From contig JANTQA010000032.1 of the NCBI GenBank assembly GCA_027625915.1, positions 3,348,001-3,412,000 of the forward strand: a DNA stretch of 64,000 nt, in the 5' to 3' direction. The translations under genes and the position numbers were made by a program. Of the stretch, positions 25,801 through 37,870 are shown one piece after another (the first letter of the stretch is position 1; every line of letters begins with the position of its first letter). The notes under the pieces were generated by a model. It saw only the letters and a program-made list of their open reading frames with translations, ran no database searches and was not told the DNA's origin. The stretch is from Anaeramoeba flamelloides (Eukaryota > Metamonada > Anaeramoebidae).

Positions 25801-26058
25801 GGCGACTGGTGGGTTATGGGTAATTTTTCAATTTTTATTTTTTTTTTTTTATTTTTATTTTTATTTTTATTTTTATTGTTTGTTATTTTTTTTTTTTTTT
25901 TTACGAATTTTTTTAAACACCAAATTAATATTTTCCACTAATTCTGCAAAAATTGTCAATAATACAAATGTTCAATCAATCTAATTAAAATTCTGAAAAT
26001 ACTCCAAAATTCTAAAGAGAAGCTTTGGAGATCATGAAATATGGAATAAACCTGATTT

Positions 26059-26095
<37 letters not shown>

Positions 26096-29000
26096 GAATA
26101 TCAATTTTGTAATTGTGAAAATTCCCTTCTTAATATTTAATCTTATGAGTCAAAAGATTAAAAATACATTTTAGTGTCTTTCCTGATATTTATTCAAATT
26201 AATATCTTTTGTTACTTGAAAAATCTCAATAGGAATTAAATTAATCATTTATCATTGAAAAAAAGTCATAGCCTTTTTATTTGAAAGTAGAAATCTCCAT
26301 CTTCATTTTTCTTTGTGTTACAAACCAAAAATTAAAAAAATTGGGTGTTGTTTTTTTTTTTTTTTAAAATACTATACTCTGCTAGTAATTTCAGTCATTC
26401 TTTATTAAGCTATTGAAATACTTTTTTAAAATTTTGATGAAAATTTTTTCTTTTTATTTTTTTATTTTTCGAAAATAAAGTTACTTTTTGAAAAGGATTC
26501 AAGTTTAAAAAAGCCAGGGGTAAGTATGTGAACAATTTTATGGATCTAAACATTATTATTTAGATTTTCTCAGCTGAACAATGTTTCATAAAATTAAAGA
26601 CTCAATAATTAAATATATTTCTTTTTAGATTAAAATCGGCATATCAATTGGTTTGAAATTTTTTATTGAACTTGGAAAGATTAATTCAAAAGAAAAAATG
26701 AAAAAGAAAACAAAAAGTATGAAATATTTCCCCAATCTCTCTCGATTAAACTTAAAAGTATTTCTATTTGGTTTATTACACGATTTTAAGGGTGCGCTCT
26801 TTTCAAGAAAAAACAGTTTATGTTTACTCAGTTATCTCCGATTTCCCAATTGAGAATTTTTATTTATTTTTATAATAAAAAATCAAAAACAACCACGAAA
26901 CAATTGACCCAATCAAAAAGAAAATATTTTTGAAAAAAATCCCTAGTCTAATTTATAATCAATTTTTTTTAGCAATACACATTTTGGCATTAGAATAATG
27001 GCATTAAAATTAAACGAAATCATCCTTGGGTTCAACTATTTTTGAAAGAAGAATTTTTTAAAAAAAATATCTTATTGCTTTAATTAAATCAAAATTGGAT
27101 GATTTAAAATAAAAACTCTTGTTAGAATTCGTTTTTGAAAAATATTTTAGATAAGAAAAAAAAATATAATTTAAAAATTTTCAAATCAAATTTTTTCGAT
27201 ATGCAATCTAATATCAAAGTAAATAATAAAGAAAAAAACATTTCCAAAATTACAAATAAGCTATTTCCAAAAAAGCAGTGTCAAATTTATTTTAAAATAT
27301 CTTTATTAAACTTAATTCTAATGTTAATTATTTAAATATCCAACATTATTAACGATCATTGATTGATTTTTAATAATAATTCAAGTTGGTTATTGGTATG
27401 GCGTTACATAATTTAAAGTTATTTAAATTTCTGATCTTGATTTTATGTTATCTACTTAAATCAATGAAAAATGGGAGAATAATTTTTTTCTTTTTGATCT
27501 TAAAAAAAATTTTTTACAAAGAGGTTTAACCTTGATAGAACAATTAAAAAGAAGGTGAAAATTAAAACAATATTTTTATTGTTTATAAAAAATAATTTTG
27601 TATTCTTATCATATCACATCGTTTTTTGTGAAATCGTTTGTGCCTTTATTTTGTATTAAAAAAGTGCTGTAATTTTTTTATCATTTTTTCCTAAAATTTT
27701 GATGAAAAATATGTTTTTTTAATACAAACAATAGGAACTGATTCAATTAGTATTTATAACTCTCTTATTTTTATTTAACTAATTTATGGATATAACAGCT
27801 TCCAAAGAGAATATTCTTTGAAATATAAAAAAAAAATAATTGCCCACTTTTTTGGAAATACCTTCTGATGAAGAATTAATTTATTTTTCTGATTTTTGGT
27901 AGATCAATTTTTTTGAATTTTTATTTTTTTTATTTTTTTGATAAAACACATTAGAGGCTTTTGTGATAACATTTATTATCACGATATTAGCAATAAATTC
28001 GCGATAATGTTAGAAAAATCACGATTAGAACTACTTTATCACGAAAAATCATAAAATCACGATAAAATACAAAATCGTGAAAAAATAAAGAAAATTATTT
28101 TTTTGAAATCGTCTTTCAAATATCCATTGACTTTGACAAAATCTTTGAGATTTTTACAACGCCTTTCCCCTTTAAAAATGTTAGAAAGTGTTTGTAAGGT
28201 TTGTAAAGTGTATTTAGTTGTTTGAAAGGTTTGAAAGACCCAAAGCTTTTTTAAAAGAACCGGGATTTTTTGAAGTGGAAACAAAAATTTTTCAATTCAT
28301 TTTTTTTTTTTAACAAAATATAAAATTTCAAACGAATTTTATGATCAAACAAATAATCATTCATTTCAACAATGTACTTGAATATAAAATAGATGTGTTT
28401 TTTAAAATGGAGTGGTTACCTTCACAAGTTAAATAACCAAAAAGAATAAAGAGTAATTTTCCTTCTAATTGGTGATTGATCAAAAAAAAAAACCATTAAA
28501 CTCTAGTTGTGTTTTCTGTCCAATACAAAGATATGAAAAGAAGAATAACAAGAAGAAAACAAATGTACAAAAAATCATAATAATTGGTGATAATGTGGCT
28601 AAAGGTTGTTGAGAAAGCCTTTGAAAAGCTCTTCATAACCCCTTTAAAGCTTTCGTTGAATAAAGAAAATGTTTAACCCAAGAACACATTCCATAAAGAA
28701 CAGATAAAGGGTTGGCTGTTTTAGAAGCCTTTTTATTCAACGCAATTCATAACATCACAATTGACTGAGAAACTATTTATTTGTCTTTTGTTATTACGTT
28801 TGTTGATCTAAAGGATCGATCGATATTCCAACAAACCAAAAGAAAATATAATGAAAAATCTTTGATCTGATCCTTGATTGGATCAAGTATCTTTTTTGTT
28901 AGTTTATTAAAAAGAATAACTTTTTTTTTTCAATGATCTTTTTTTTTTGATCAAACAAATTAGTTTCTTTTGTAAAAATATTGTTGAATTAGTGCTTAAA

Positions 29001-30537
29001 GCCACCAACTATTATCTAGTGATTTAATTTTTGTCACGGTATTTTGGCATTTATCACGATTTTTAGACAATTATCATGATTTGATAGAATAAAGCAATTT
29101 GTGATATTTGTGATATTATTGAGATTTTTAAAAATTATCGCGATTTGGTAAAAATAATCACGATTTTTGAAACTTTATCGTAACTTAAGAAAGATATCGT
29201 GATTTCCTCTATTATTCTATGATGCATTTTACTTCTCTTTACAGTAAAACAATAATACATTTGAATAAAAAAATGATTTTTTATATATTATAATTCCAAA
29301 TACAATACTAATATATTTAAAATAAATTTCTTTCATTCTTTTTTTTTTTTTTTCTATTTTTTTGAAAAATATTAACACATAGGATGCAATAAGTGATGAA
29401 GAAGCAACTAAAATTGTCTCTTCAATTGGGAATACTTTTAAAGCGGCATTACAATTGAGAACAATAGCCTATGGAAGAGGGTGTTCTGAAAACATAACAG
29501 TCATTGTAATTGATCTTCGACCCAAATTAACAATCATTATCAAAAACAAAAGAGCTGAAAGGGAAAAGAGAAGAGAAATGAGGGAATTAAAAAAAGCCAT
29601 CAAAGAAAAGAAAATCTTTAAGCAATTAGAATATGAACAAATTTTAAAACAAGAAATTGAGGAAGAAAAAAAGCGAATTGCAGAAGAAAAAAAAAAGAGA
29701 GCAGGAGATCGAAAAAGAAGAGAAGAAGAAAGGAAAAGAAGAATAGAGGAAAGGAAAAGAAGAGAAGAAGAAAAGCAGGAAGGAACATCAGAACAATATA
29801 AAAATCAAACGAAGCCACCACAACAACTCAAGCAAACAACACAAGTTTTTGGTCCCAACGACAATCAAAATATTACGAATAATAATAATGATGATGATGA
29901 TAATAATGCACAAACATCAACAAATAAGACTGATCCATTAGAAAAAAATCTGAACATTGACGAAAAACAAAAAGAAAGTGAAATGAAATTACAAGGAAAA
30001 AAGGAACATAGTTTAACACTAAAAGAAATTAATCAAAAAGATAAAAATAAAAAAAACAAAATTGATCAAGACGATGAAAACGAAAATAAAATCTTAACGA
30101 GTGATGATGAAACAGAAGAAAGTGGAAGTTTATTGGAAAGTGGTGCTCTGGGAGAGTTTGATGTCGAAGAAAGTGAAATAGATATAGATATAAGCGAGGA
30201 TTACGAAGATGAATTTAAAATTGATGAATATGGTAACATTATTACTTTACAGGCGAAGGGTAAAAAAGGTTCAAAAAAGGAGAAAAAAATAAAGGAAACC
30301 GAGGAAGATATTTTAAAAAGAAAACAAGAAATTGACGAAGCAATGGAAAATGAGGATATCACAGAAACCAGTAGCGATAGTGATAGTGAATATTACAGCG
30401 AATTTGATTTGGAATATGGTTCTTCAGATATATCTTCTCAAGAAAGTTCAGATGAAAATGAAATACAAAATATTTTTAAAAATGGTATAATGTGCGAAAA
30501 TGCTGAAGATGAGGATTTGGTGATTGAGAAAAAATAA
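22841..30537 (+). CDS. Leucine-rich repeat PP2C-like phosphatase, probably inactive
   Basis: Exons 22841-25819 and 29383-30537 give 1377 aa. MGQSES at the start fits an N-myristoylation site (Gly2, Ser6). Residues ~15-605 are about 25 leucine-rich repeats of ~23 residues (LxxLxLxxNxLxxLP). Residues ~725-1042 are a PP2C domain: RREEMED, CIFDGHGG (D763), a basic Ser/Lys/Asn-rich insertion, SGCTAA, LGDTG, HSHKPD and SRAFGDQDF. The intron splits GLW|DAISDEEA in phase 0, and exon 2 completes the domain with RGCSENITVIVI. Two metal ligands differ: the ATDG motif reads ATGG (Gly990) and the late Asp is Glu1029. The tail is a basic coiled coil of KRREEE repeats and then an acidic region. LRR-PP2C order recalls PHLPP and yeast adenylyl cyclase. 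Likely a membrane-tethered scaffold or an altered phosphatase; substrate unknown. Confidence 0.9.
27259..27863 (+). mobile_element. MITE family A, copy 2
   Basis: 605 bp, left end AGCTATTTCCAAAAAAG preceded by TA, right end the complement of AGGTATTTCCAAAAAAG. The right TA is mutated to TC. The interior aligns with copies 1 and 3, including TATCTTTATTAAAC, ATTTAAATATCCAA and AAAAAAGTGCT. Confidence 0.75.
27951..29212. mobile_element. 1.26-kb element with clustered TATCACGAT subterminal repeats
   Basis: Both ends carry clusters of ATCACGAT/ATCGTGAT words: about eight within 27965-28080 and about nine within 29030-29205. TTAGAGG at the left mirrors CCTCTAT at the right. The interior holds moderately GC-rich inverted pieces near 28610-28740 and a 75-aa minus frame (28057-28284) without family signal. 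Subterminal repeat clusters are typical of transposase binding regions (known for hAT, CACTA and similar elements). No transposase is present. Confidence 0.55.
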
Positions 30538-33403
30538 TTTTTTCTTTTTATTAATTTAATTAAAGTTTTATCAGATTTCATTTAAATACTTTTTAAAGTA
30601 TTTTAGATAATTTCTTGATTTTTTTTTTTTGAGTAAAAAAATATAATTAATTGTTTTTCATTCGTTTTTTTTTATCTATCAATACAATTTCAATTTTTTT
30701 TTTTTTTTTGTCCAAAATTTGAAAATTAATTATATTTATCATTTTTAAATAATTGATTAAAAGATAAAAACCAATTGTTTTAATAAATTGAAAAATAGCC
30801 GAGAAAATAACCCTAAACTTTAATTTTTAAAGTTAACAGGAATTAAATTTTACTTAGAGTCAATTTAATGGGGTTGAATATTTATTCTGTTTTTTTTTTT
30901 TTTTTTGATTTATTTTCTTTGAAGGAATTAAATATTAAATTATGAAAATCATATTAAGAGATTAGATTGGTTTGTACTTTTAAAATTTTTAAGAAGACAA
31001 ACAGTATTTTATTTTTTAACTTTTTGAACATTTCCTAAATTTCTTATTTTCAAGTTATTTGAGTTTCTGCTTTTTCTTTCATCCTCTTTTTGTTTTTTGA
31101 GGTTTATTGGCGGAAGACAAAAGGAATTAAAAATCATTATAAGAATTGATAGACTTGTTCATGATTAGATCTTAAACTTTATCAGATCTTCAAACAAATC
31201 GAACTGGACTTAAGCAAAGTGGATCCAACTGAAAAAATTTGAAATCAAATAAAGTGAACTGAATGAAACTTTTCTTTCAAATTGTTGAGTTCTGTACTTG
31301 TACTAGGTTTTTGTTTTCAATTAAGTATTGGGTAATGAGATTTTTCAAAAACAAGATTTAGGAAACTTCGAAAAAAATAAAAAAAAAAAAAAAAACAAAA
31401 AAAGAAAAAATTCTAAATGTGAAAAAAACCAGTGTTTTATTAAATAAATCCTAATCCCAAAAACTCTAAATTAAAATTTAATTATTTAATATATTTCATG
31501 TGTCATATAGCTAATTCAAATATCTAGATCTCTTTACGAAAAAAAATTATGTTGACAACAAGAACTTTTATACAAAGAAGAAAATCAATAACAGATTTAG
31601 CACTTTGGGATTTTAAAAAAAGTTTTTACCTTATTTCTATTTTTTTCAATCTGTTTTATTTCTTGATTTTCTTTCTCTTTTTCTTGTCTTTGTTAAGAAA
31701 TCAAAATTATTTCTTTTGATTTTTTTAAGGAAAAGTTATTCGATAATTGATACTATTATCAACATTATATCTATGATGAAAAAACTCTAAATTACAATTC
31801 CAAGTTTTTTAGGAAGTGTTTTCAAGTGCCGTCAAGTATCTAGCTTTTTTTTAATTTAAGAAATTAAAAGAAAATTTCAAAAATTTTCTTTTTATTTCTC
31901 AAATTAAAAAAAAGCTAACGGCGGTTTTCTGGAATTCAAAATAATTGAGAAAAATTAAAAATTTTACTCTATTGTTGTGTATTCTAAAAAAGATTAAGGT
32001 GTTTTTTAGATTTGAGAGATAAACCGAAAATTAAATAACTTATTGGAGGAGGCCTCAAATTTTTAAAAAAATAATAAATGAGGTAAGAGGAAATGAATTT
32101 CCTCCCTGTATAATAAAAAAACTAACCAAATAAAGGTGGTAATTTTGTTGAATTACCACTGTTCAATATTATTATTAATAATAATAAAGATAAAAAAATT
32201 CTAAATAGAAAGACATCAGTACTTATTCCATAAAAGTGATTTAGTTTGAAAAGATGCCAATTTCAGAAAATAAATTAAAATTAAACTTTAAATAAAATTC
32301 AAAAAATATATATCTTTTCTTTTCGAAAATAATTAAAAAAATGGAATCAAAAAATTAACAATAAAATTAATTATAATGTTGAAAATTTCCAGTTTAAGAG
32401 GTAGTATTTACATTTTCCCATTTTTATCAATAAATATTTTTATAACACTACTGAAAAAAGATTTTTTGAGTGCCACCAGATATTGAAATTCTGAAACCAA
32501 ATTATTATTTATTGCTTAATTTGTAAAAAGAATAAAAGTAAATCTTAACCTGATCTTTAAATTATCATTTTATTGAATATTTTTTTTTGTTATTAAATTT
32601 TTGGTTATTATTATATTTTTTTTTGAGTTGAGAAATCTGTTTATGTAAATACTTGAAATCTACCAATGAGCAAACAAAAAAAAAAGACCCAAGAAGGTAA
32701 GAATTTTAAAGAAATCTTTAATTTTCGAAGTAAATCAGAAAGAACATCTTTCCAAATAAGTTTTTTAAAATCAAGATATGAAAAATAATGGGTTATAATA
32801 CTTTCCTTTGATGGCACTTGTTTCCTATTTATGCTATTTGTTGCTATATAAATTGATCAAAATTTTCATTCGGCTTTTCAAAAATATGGTTTTCAGATGA
32901 TGTAAAATTACAAATTTTTAATTCTTAAAAGAAACTTAAATTAATAATTTCCCTTTTAGAATTAAGGAATTTTGATTATTTTAATTCTTGACAGATCATT
33001 TTTAAAAGAAATCTGAATGAAAATTTTGATCTACTTATTTTGTAATTAACAGTATCTTTAATTTGAAAGAGAGAAAAAAAAAACACGAAATTACCTCAAA
33101 TTTTTACACATTATCATTTTATTATTTTTTAACTTTGTATTTTTTTTATAACTTTGTTTTCAAAGTTCTTTTTTTAAATATTTTCATCATGTGAAGCAAA
33201 TTAAAGTATACAGTTTTCAAAGATTAAAGGGAATAAATTTAATTATTGAAATCAAAAAATAACTACAAAAAATTCACATCAAAGAAAATGAAAATTATGA
33301 TACAAACAAATTAAAATCCTGATTCGAAATTATATTGAGTTTTCAATATAATGAGAATAAAAAATTATCAAATCAAAAAAAATTGATAAAAAAAATCTTT
33401 ATT
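30538..33403. other. Intergenic region before the LINE
   Basis: Nearly 2.9 kb, no gene seen. Contains SINE-like copy 2 (31139-31396), a short foldback followed by a hairpin element (31840-31992), and a single arm of the GAGTGCCACC element (32449-32505). Confidence 0.6.
31139..31396 (+). mobile_element. Poly(A)-tailed SINE-like repeat, copy 2
   Basis: Same start (ATAAGAATTGATAGACTTG), same AACAAGATTT word and A-rich tail as 12301-12581. Diverged in the middle, so the pair is not recent. Confidence 0.55.
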
Positions 33404-33973
33404 CACTAAATGATCAATATTGAATTGATCATTTAGCTAAATTAGTAAAAGAATTGACTTTGAATAATCATCCAATTTTAGAGGATGAAAAAAATCTTTA
33501 TATAAATAACTCAAGAAATTGTTTCCACAAAAATAATAATAATAACATTTTTTTAAAATATTCTTTTACTAATTTCAAAAACCCTTTTCAAAGTCCAATT
33601 ATTCTTCATCTAAAAATTCCAAACAAAAATAAGGAATATCAAACAAATTTTATAATTTTAAAATTAATATTAATAAAATTTAATGAATTTATAAATTGGA
33701 AAATAACAAGCATTAATTTCCCTCAATTTATTTATTGGTTTAAAAAATCATTCAACTATTATTATCAAAACTCAATTAACGATTATAATTATATTAATAA
33801 AAATAAAATAATTATTTTAGAAAATTTTTTTTTCAAATTTTTTAGAAATAAACAAAAAGATGTCGAAATAAAAGACAAATTTTATAATTATTATCCACAT
33901 AAAAATAATTGTAAATCTGAACAAAAATTACAAAAAGTAGGACTTTTTAAATCAAATAATTTTTAAATAAAAA

Positions 33974-34939
33974 TTGATAAAAATTTTACAAGTTTTTAAA
34001 TTAATTAATAAATATCCTATATTAAGGTTAATAAAAAGGGGTGTTAATAAAATTATAATATGGGATAAATATGAAAATATTCTAAAAATTATTAAAACAA
34101 TAAGAAATCACAATAAAACTATTCCAAAAGATATGACAATTTTCACATTTAATAAAAATAAAAAATTAATTCCAAGATTCAATGGAAATAATAATACTAT
34201 TAATAATAATAAAATTTTAAATTTAAAATTGATTTTATCTTCTTTTAACATTAGAGGACGAAATAATTTTAACAAAAAAAAACTTTTGGATTCTTTCTTA
34301 ATTAATAATGATATAGACATTGTTTTTCTCCAAGAAAAAAAAACTAAAAATAAACCAAATTTTATTTTTTTTGATACAATTATTAAAAATTGTAATGGCG
34401 AAAAAAAAATCAAAAGGTGGACTACAAATATTATTTAGAAAGATTTATTTAAACTTTATTTCCGAAATTCAACATCCAGATCAAGATGTACAAATAATTC
34501 GCTTCACAGATATAATTTTTATTAATATATATATATATATATATATTTGAGGGAAGATAGAAAAAAAGAATTAATAAAAATTATTCAAACATTAATTGTT
34601 CAATACCATAATTTCAAAACTATAATTGTCGGTGATTTTAATCTTACGGATAATGAAATTAAAAAAAAGATAATATTAAAAAATTTTAAAATCCTTTCTA
34701 ATTCCATAAATAGTAGAAAGAATAATATTGACCATATCTTAATTAACTTTAAAAATCAAAAAATTCTCAAAATATCAAAATCAATAGAAAACAATCTGTC
34801 AGATCACAAAATGATTATTAATAATATCAATATTAATTCAGATTGGAATATTAAGAAAAAATATAAAATTATAACAAATAATAGTTATCAAAAAGAATTT
34901 ACTCATTATTTTAAAGAAAAAAAATTCATTTTATTTTAA
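33974..34939 (+). pseudogene. LINE apurinic-type endonuclease region (broken)
   Basis: Conserved EEP motifs are spread over three frames: SFNIRG and DIVFLQEKK at about 34240-34340, GGLQILFRK at about 34410, VGDFN at about 34630, then NNIDHILI and NLSDHKMI at 34720-34820. The frame shifts in an A run near 34405 and again at the (AT)n run. The upstream frame 33454-33966 is Asn/Lys-rich and may be the element's first protein or the N-terminal part; no domain recognised. Confidence 0.75.
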
Positions 34940-35234
34940 ATACAAATACTATAAAAAAATTTAAAACTAAATTTATTAAATATACAGATATAATTTATAA
35001 AGAAAATAAAAATAACCATAAAATTGCTCTATTAATTAAAAATATTTTGTCCAACCCAAATTTAATTAATCGAATCAAAAAAAATAAACAAAGAAGCTTG
35101 GAATAAATTGATTGATGAAATAAACTTAGATATATGGAAAACAAAAATTTTTGGAAAAAAATTAATTATATAAGGTCTAAAAAAATGAAAATGATTTTAA
35201 ATAATCAAAAGATGATTGATGAAAATTTTGGTTA

Positions 35235-35431
35235 CAGTCAGTTTCACTTTTAAGACACAAACTTTCAACGAAATTTAAGGCACAAAAAAAATCTCATATT
35301 AAAGTACAAAATTCAAATTCGAGTAAAATAATTTGTAAAAAAAAAAATTCCAAATTTTTGTGCCTTAATTTAAGATTTTTTTGTGCCTTAAATTTCGTTG
35401 AAAGTTTGTGCCTTAAAAGTGAAACTGACTG
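35235..35431. mobile_element. Palindromic TA-flanked MITE inserted in the LINE
   Basis: 197-bp near-perfect foldback with ends CAGTCAGTTTCACTTTTAAG and its complement, flanked by TA on both sides (35233-35234 and 35432-35433). A second diverged copy lies at 58530-58723. It interrupts the LINE, so it is younger than the LINE insertion. Confidence 0.8.
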
Positions 35432-35559
35432 TATATTAAAAACAATTCAATTGAACCAAGTAAAAATATTTTAAATTATATAAAAAATTTAAAAATTAAA
35501 AATTTAAAAGAGTTTAAAATTGATATATTTTTTCCAATTGAAAATATTAAAAACACAAT

Positions 35560-37295
35560 AAAAATTTAAAAAATAAATCAGTTAAAGGATTTCAAAAAAT
35601 TGAGAATTTAAAATATATTTGTAATGATGAAATCATTTCAAATCCTGAACAGATTGAAAATAAAAATTATGATAAATATTTAATTGCAATTCATAATATA
35701 TTTAATAATTGGCTATTTAATCCTAATAAGAATAATATTGAATATATTAAAAAAAGATCAATTTTATTTATACATAAAAAAGGAAATGAGGGGGTAGCTT
35801 TGAATTATCGACCACTTTCAATTAATCAAAGTTTACCAAGATTATTTCTTAAAATGTTATATAAACTAATTGAAACTTGTTGGGAATTTATTCATAAATT
35901 ACATTTGGATTTCGAAAACAATATGATACTCGAATTGCAGTTTTAAATTTCTTAAATACTTATAATAATATAAAATTAAATAATGAAAATGAAAATAATA
36001 AAACTTATATTATTATGATTGATATAGCAAAATGTTTTGATTCAATCAGTTTTAAAATAATTAGAAAAACAATAAAAAAATTTATTTTAAATATAATTAT
36101 TCAAAATTTTTTAATAAAATATTATCAAGGAGAAGGGCTAGGTATATTTCAAGGAGACCCATTGTCACATATTTTATTTGCTCTAATTTCACATTTTCTT
36201 ATATTAAAAATAATATCTTTAACAGGCCATTGTCAAATGTTTGCAGATGATTTAATCTTAATTATAAAAGGGGATAAACATTATTTAAATCAAAAATTAA
36301 ATTCAATTTATGAAATTATAATTCAATTTGGATTGAAACCAAATAAAGAAAAAACAGTTATTTCAAAAGATTTAAAAAAGATTAAATATTTAGGTATCTA
36401 TTTGGATAAAATTTCACATATAGTTTATATTTTAAAAAAAGCTAAAGAAACATTTAATAACTTTAAACAATTATTTAATAACAATTCCCTCAATAATAAT
36501 TTGAAAATCAGATTATTTAAATCTTTTATATTAATTCAATTAACATATGGATTAGAAATTTTTAATTATGAAATAAAAACTTTAAATCATTTAAATTCTT
36601 GGATTAATACAGCCATTACTGAAATATACAAAATAAACAGAAATACACCAATTCTTATTTATAAAACAGAATTTAAAATTGAAAATATGGTAATTTCAGT
36701 AAATAAAAAAAAATTCAAATTTAAAAAAAAATTAAAAAATTTATCACTTCCTTTTTTAAAAAAATTAATAAAATTTAATCAACGAACCAACAATAAAATT
36801 AACTGGAATTCAAAAGATATAATTGAATTAAAAAAGGAAATATATAAATACACATATAATGAATTATTGAATTCCAAGAGCTGGAAAGTGAAAAAACACT
36901 TCACAATATTAAGAAACCAAAATTCATTATTTACAACTCAAAAATATCTAAGCTATCCATCAAGTTCAACAATCCTAAAATTTAGGAAATTTACCAATTG
37001 CTTAAACAGATATTACTATGTAATTAATAAAAATTCAAATAAATTTTGTCCTTTATGTTTAAAATACAAACAAAAGGAAGTTATAGAAAATATTGATCAT
37101 TTTTTGTGGGTATGTAATTCCTATGAAAATAATAGATTAATATTTTTGAATAAATTAAATGAAAAAAACCTCTATGAATTAATTTTAAACCATAACAGTT
37201 TATTATTATTTTCATTGGTTAATAATCGTGAAATCTATGATTTCACGCTTAAATTTCTGAAAGGGAATTTAAGTAAAAGGGCAACTAGAGTGTAA
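35560..37295 (+). pseudogene. LINE reverse transcriptase region (broken)
   Basis: Family motifs: LNYRPLSINQ (about 35800), DIAKCFDSI (36020), GIFQGDPLS (36140), the catalytic FADDLILI box (36240) and GLKPNKEKT followed by YLGIYLD. The longest open part is 36015-37295 (426 aa). It ends with CPLC...H...C (about 37050-37130), a zinc-binding motif common at the C-terminus of LINE proteins. The part before 36015 is in other frames. Confidence 0.85.
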
Positions 37296-37345
37296 TTTAC
37301 ACTTCTTCAATAATAAAAAAAAAAAAAAAAAAAAAAATCTTTATT

Positions 37346-37870
37346 TTTCAAAAGTAGAAGAAAAAGATCTCCTATTTGCGGTACATAAGTATTACTAGAT
37401 GTATTAAATAAAAATAGAAATTAAAATAAGTTTTTAGAAATTCTTTTAATATTAGGAAGTAAAATGATTCTTAAAAATTACCGAAACAAAAGTTTTTCAA
37501 CGTAATTAAATAAAAAAATTATTTAGGGGGTTCTTATATCAAATGTTATAGAAAAGATCAATAAATAAATGATTTTTTTTTACACTTCCTTAATAATAAA
37601 AAAAATAAATAAATGATTTTTTTTATAATTCCCTGATAAATTTTTTCATTTTTATAATTTCGATTTTTTTGTTGGTATAGAAATATATTATTCTAGGAGA
37701 TCTGAAACTCTCATATTTATTCAAATATTAATTTATTTAGTTAAAGAAATGATGTGAGTCATTTAGTTTCTTATAAACTGTTACACTTAAAATTTGCGAA
37801 ATGTCCTTATCACTTCAATCATTTTTTAAATTTTTTTTTCTTATTTGGATTATTTATCATTTTAATAAAA
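37346..37870. other. Short intergenic gap between the LINE and ATG12
   Basis: AT-rich. At 37579-37604 TACACTTCCTTAATAATAAA repeats the last bases of the LINE with a short A tail, a possible severely truncated second insertion. No promoter motif identified. Confidence 0.5.

Larger units (their letters stand above)
25820..29382 (+). other. Giant 3.6-kb intron of the LRR-PP2C gene
   Basis: Donor TGG|GTAATT, acceptor AACACATAG. Phase 0 restores the PP2C motif GLWDA. Contents: a TTTTTA-repeat run at 25830-25900, a ~30-base A run at 26060-26092, MITE family A copy 2 (27259-27863), and an element with TATCACGAT subterminal repeats (27951-29212). No exon recognised inside. Confidence 0.88.
33404..37337 (+). 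mobile_element. Degraded APE-type non-LTR retrotransposon (LINE) with poly(A) tail
   Basis: About 3.9 kb ending in a ~23-base A run. TCTTTATT occurs just before it (33396-33403) and just after the tail (37338-37345), a likely 8-bp target duplication. In order it shows an Asn/Lys-rich 5' part, an endonuclease of the exonuclease-endonuclease-phosphatase fold, a reverse transcriptase and a C-terminal Cys/His motif. The reading frame is broken several times, an (AT)n run (34529-34548) sits inside the endonuclease part, and a 197-bp palindromic element is inserted at 35235-35431. It is therefore dead. Base composition is even more AT-rich than the host genes. Clade not assigned; the layout resembles L1-like elements. 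Confidence 0.85.

Noticed and set aside
26653-27335. Two 66-codon plus frames in the PP2C intron
   Set aside because: Composition is intron-like, no motif, and the flanking PP2C exons join directly with correct phase.
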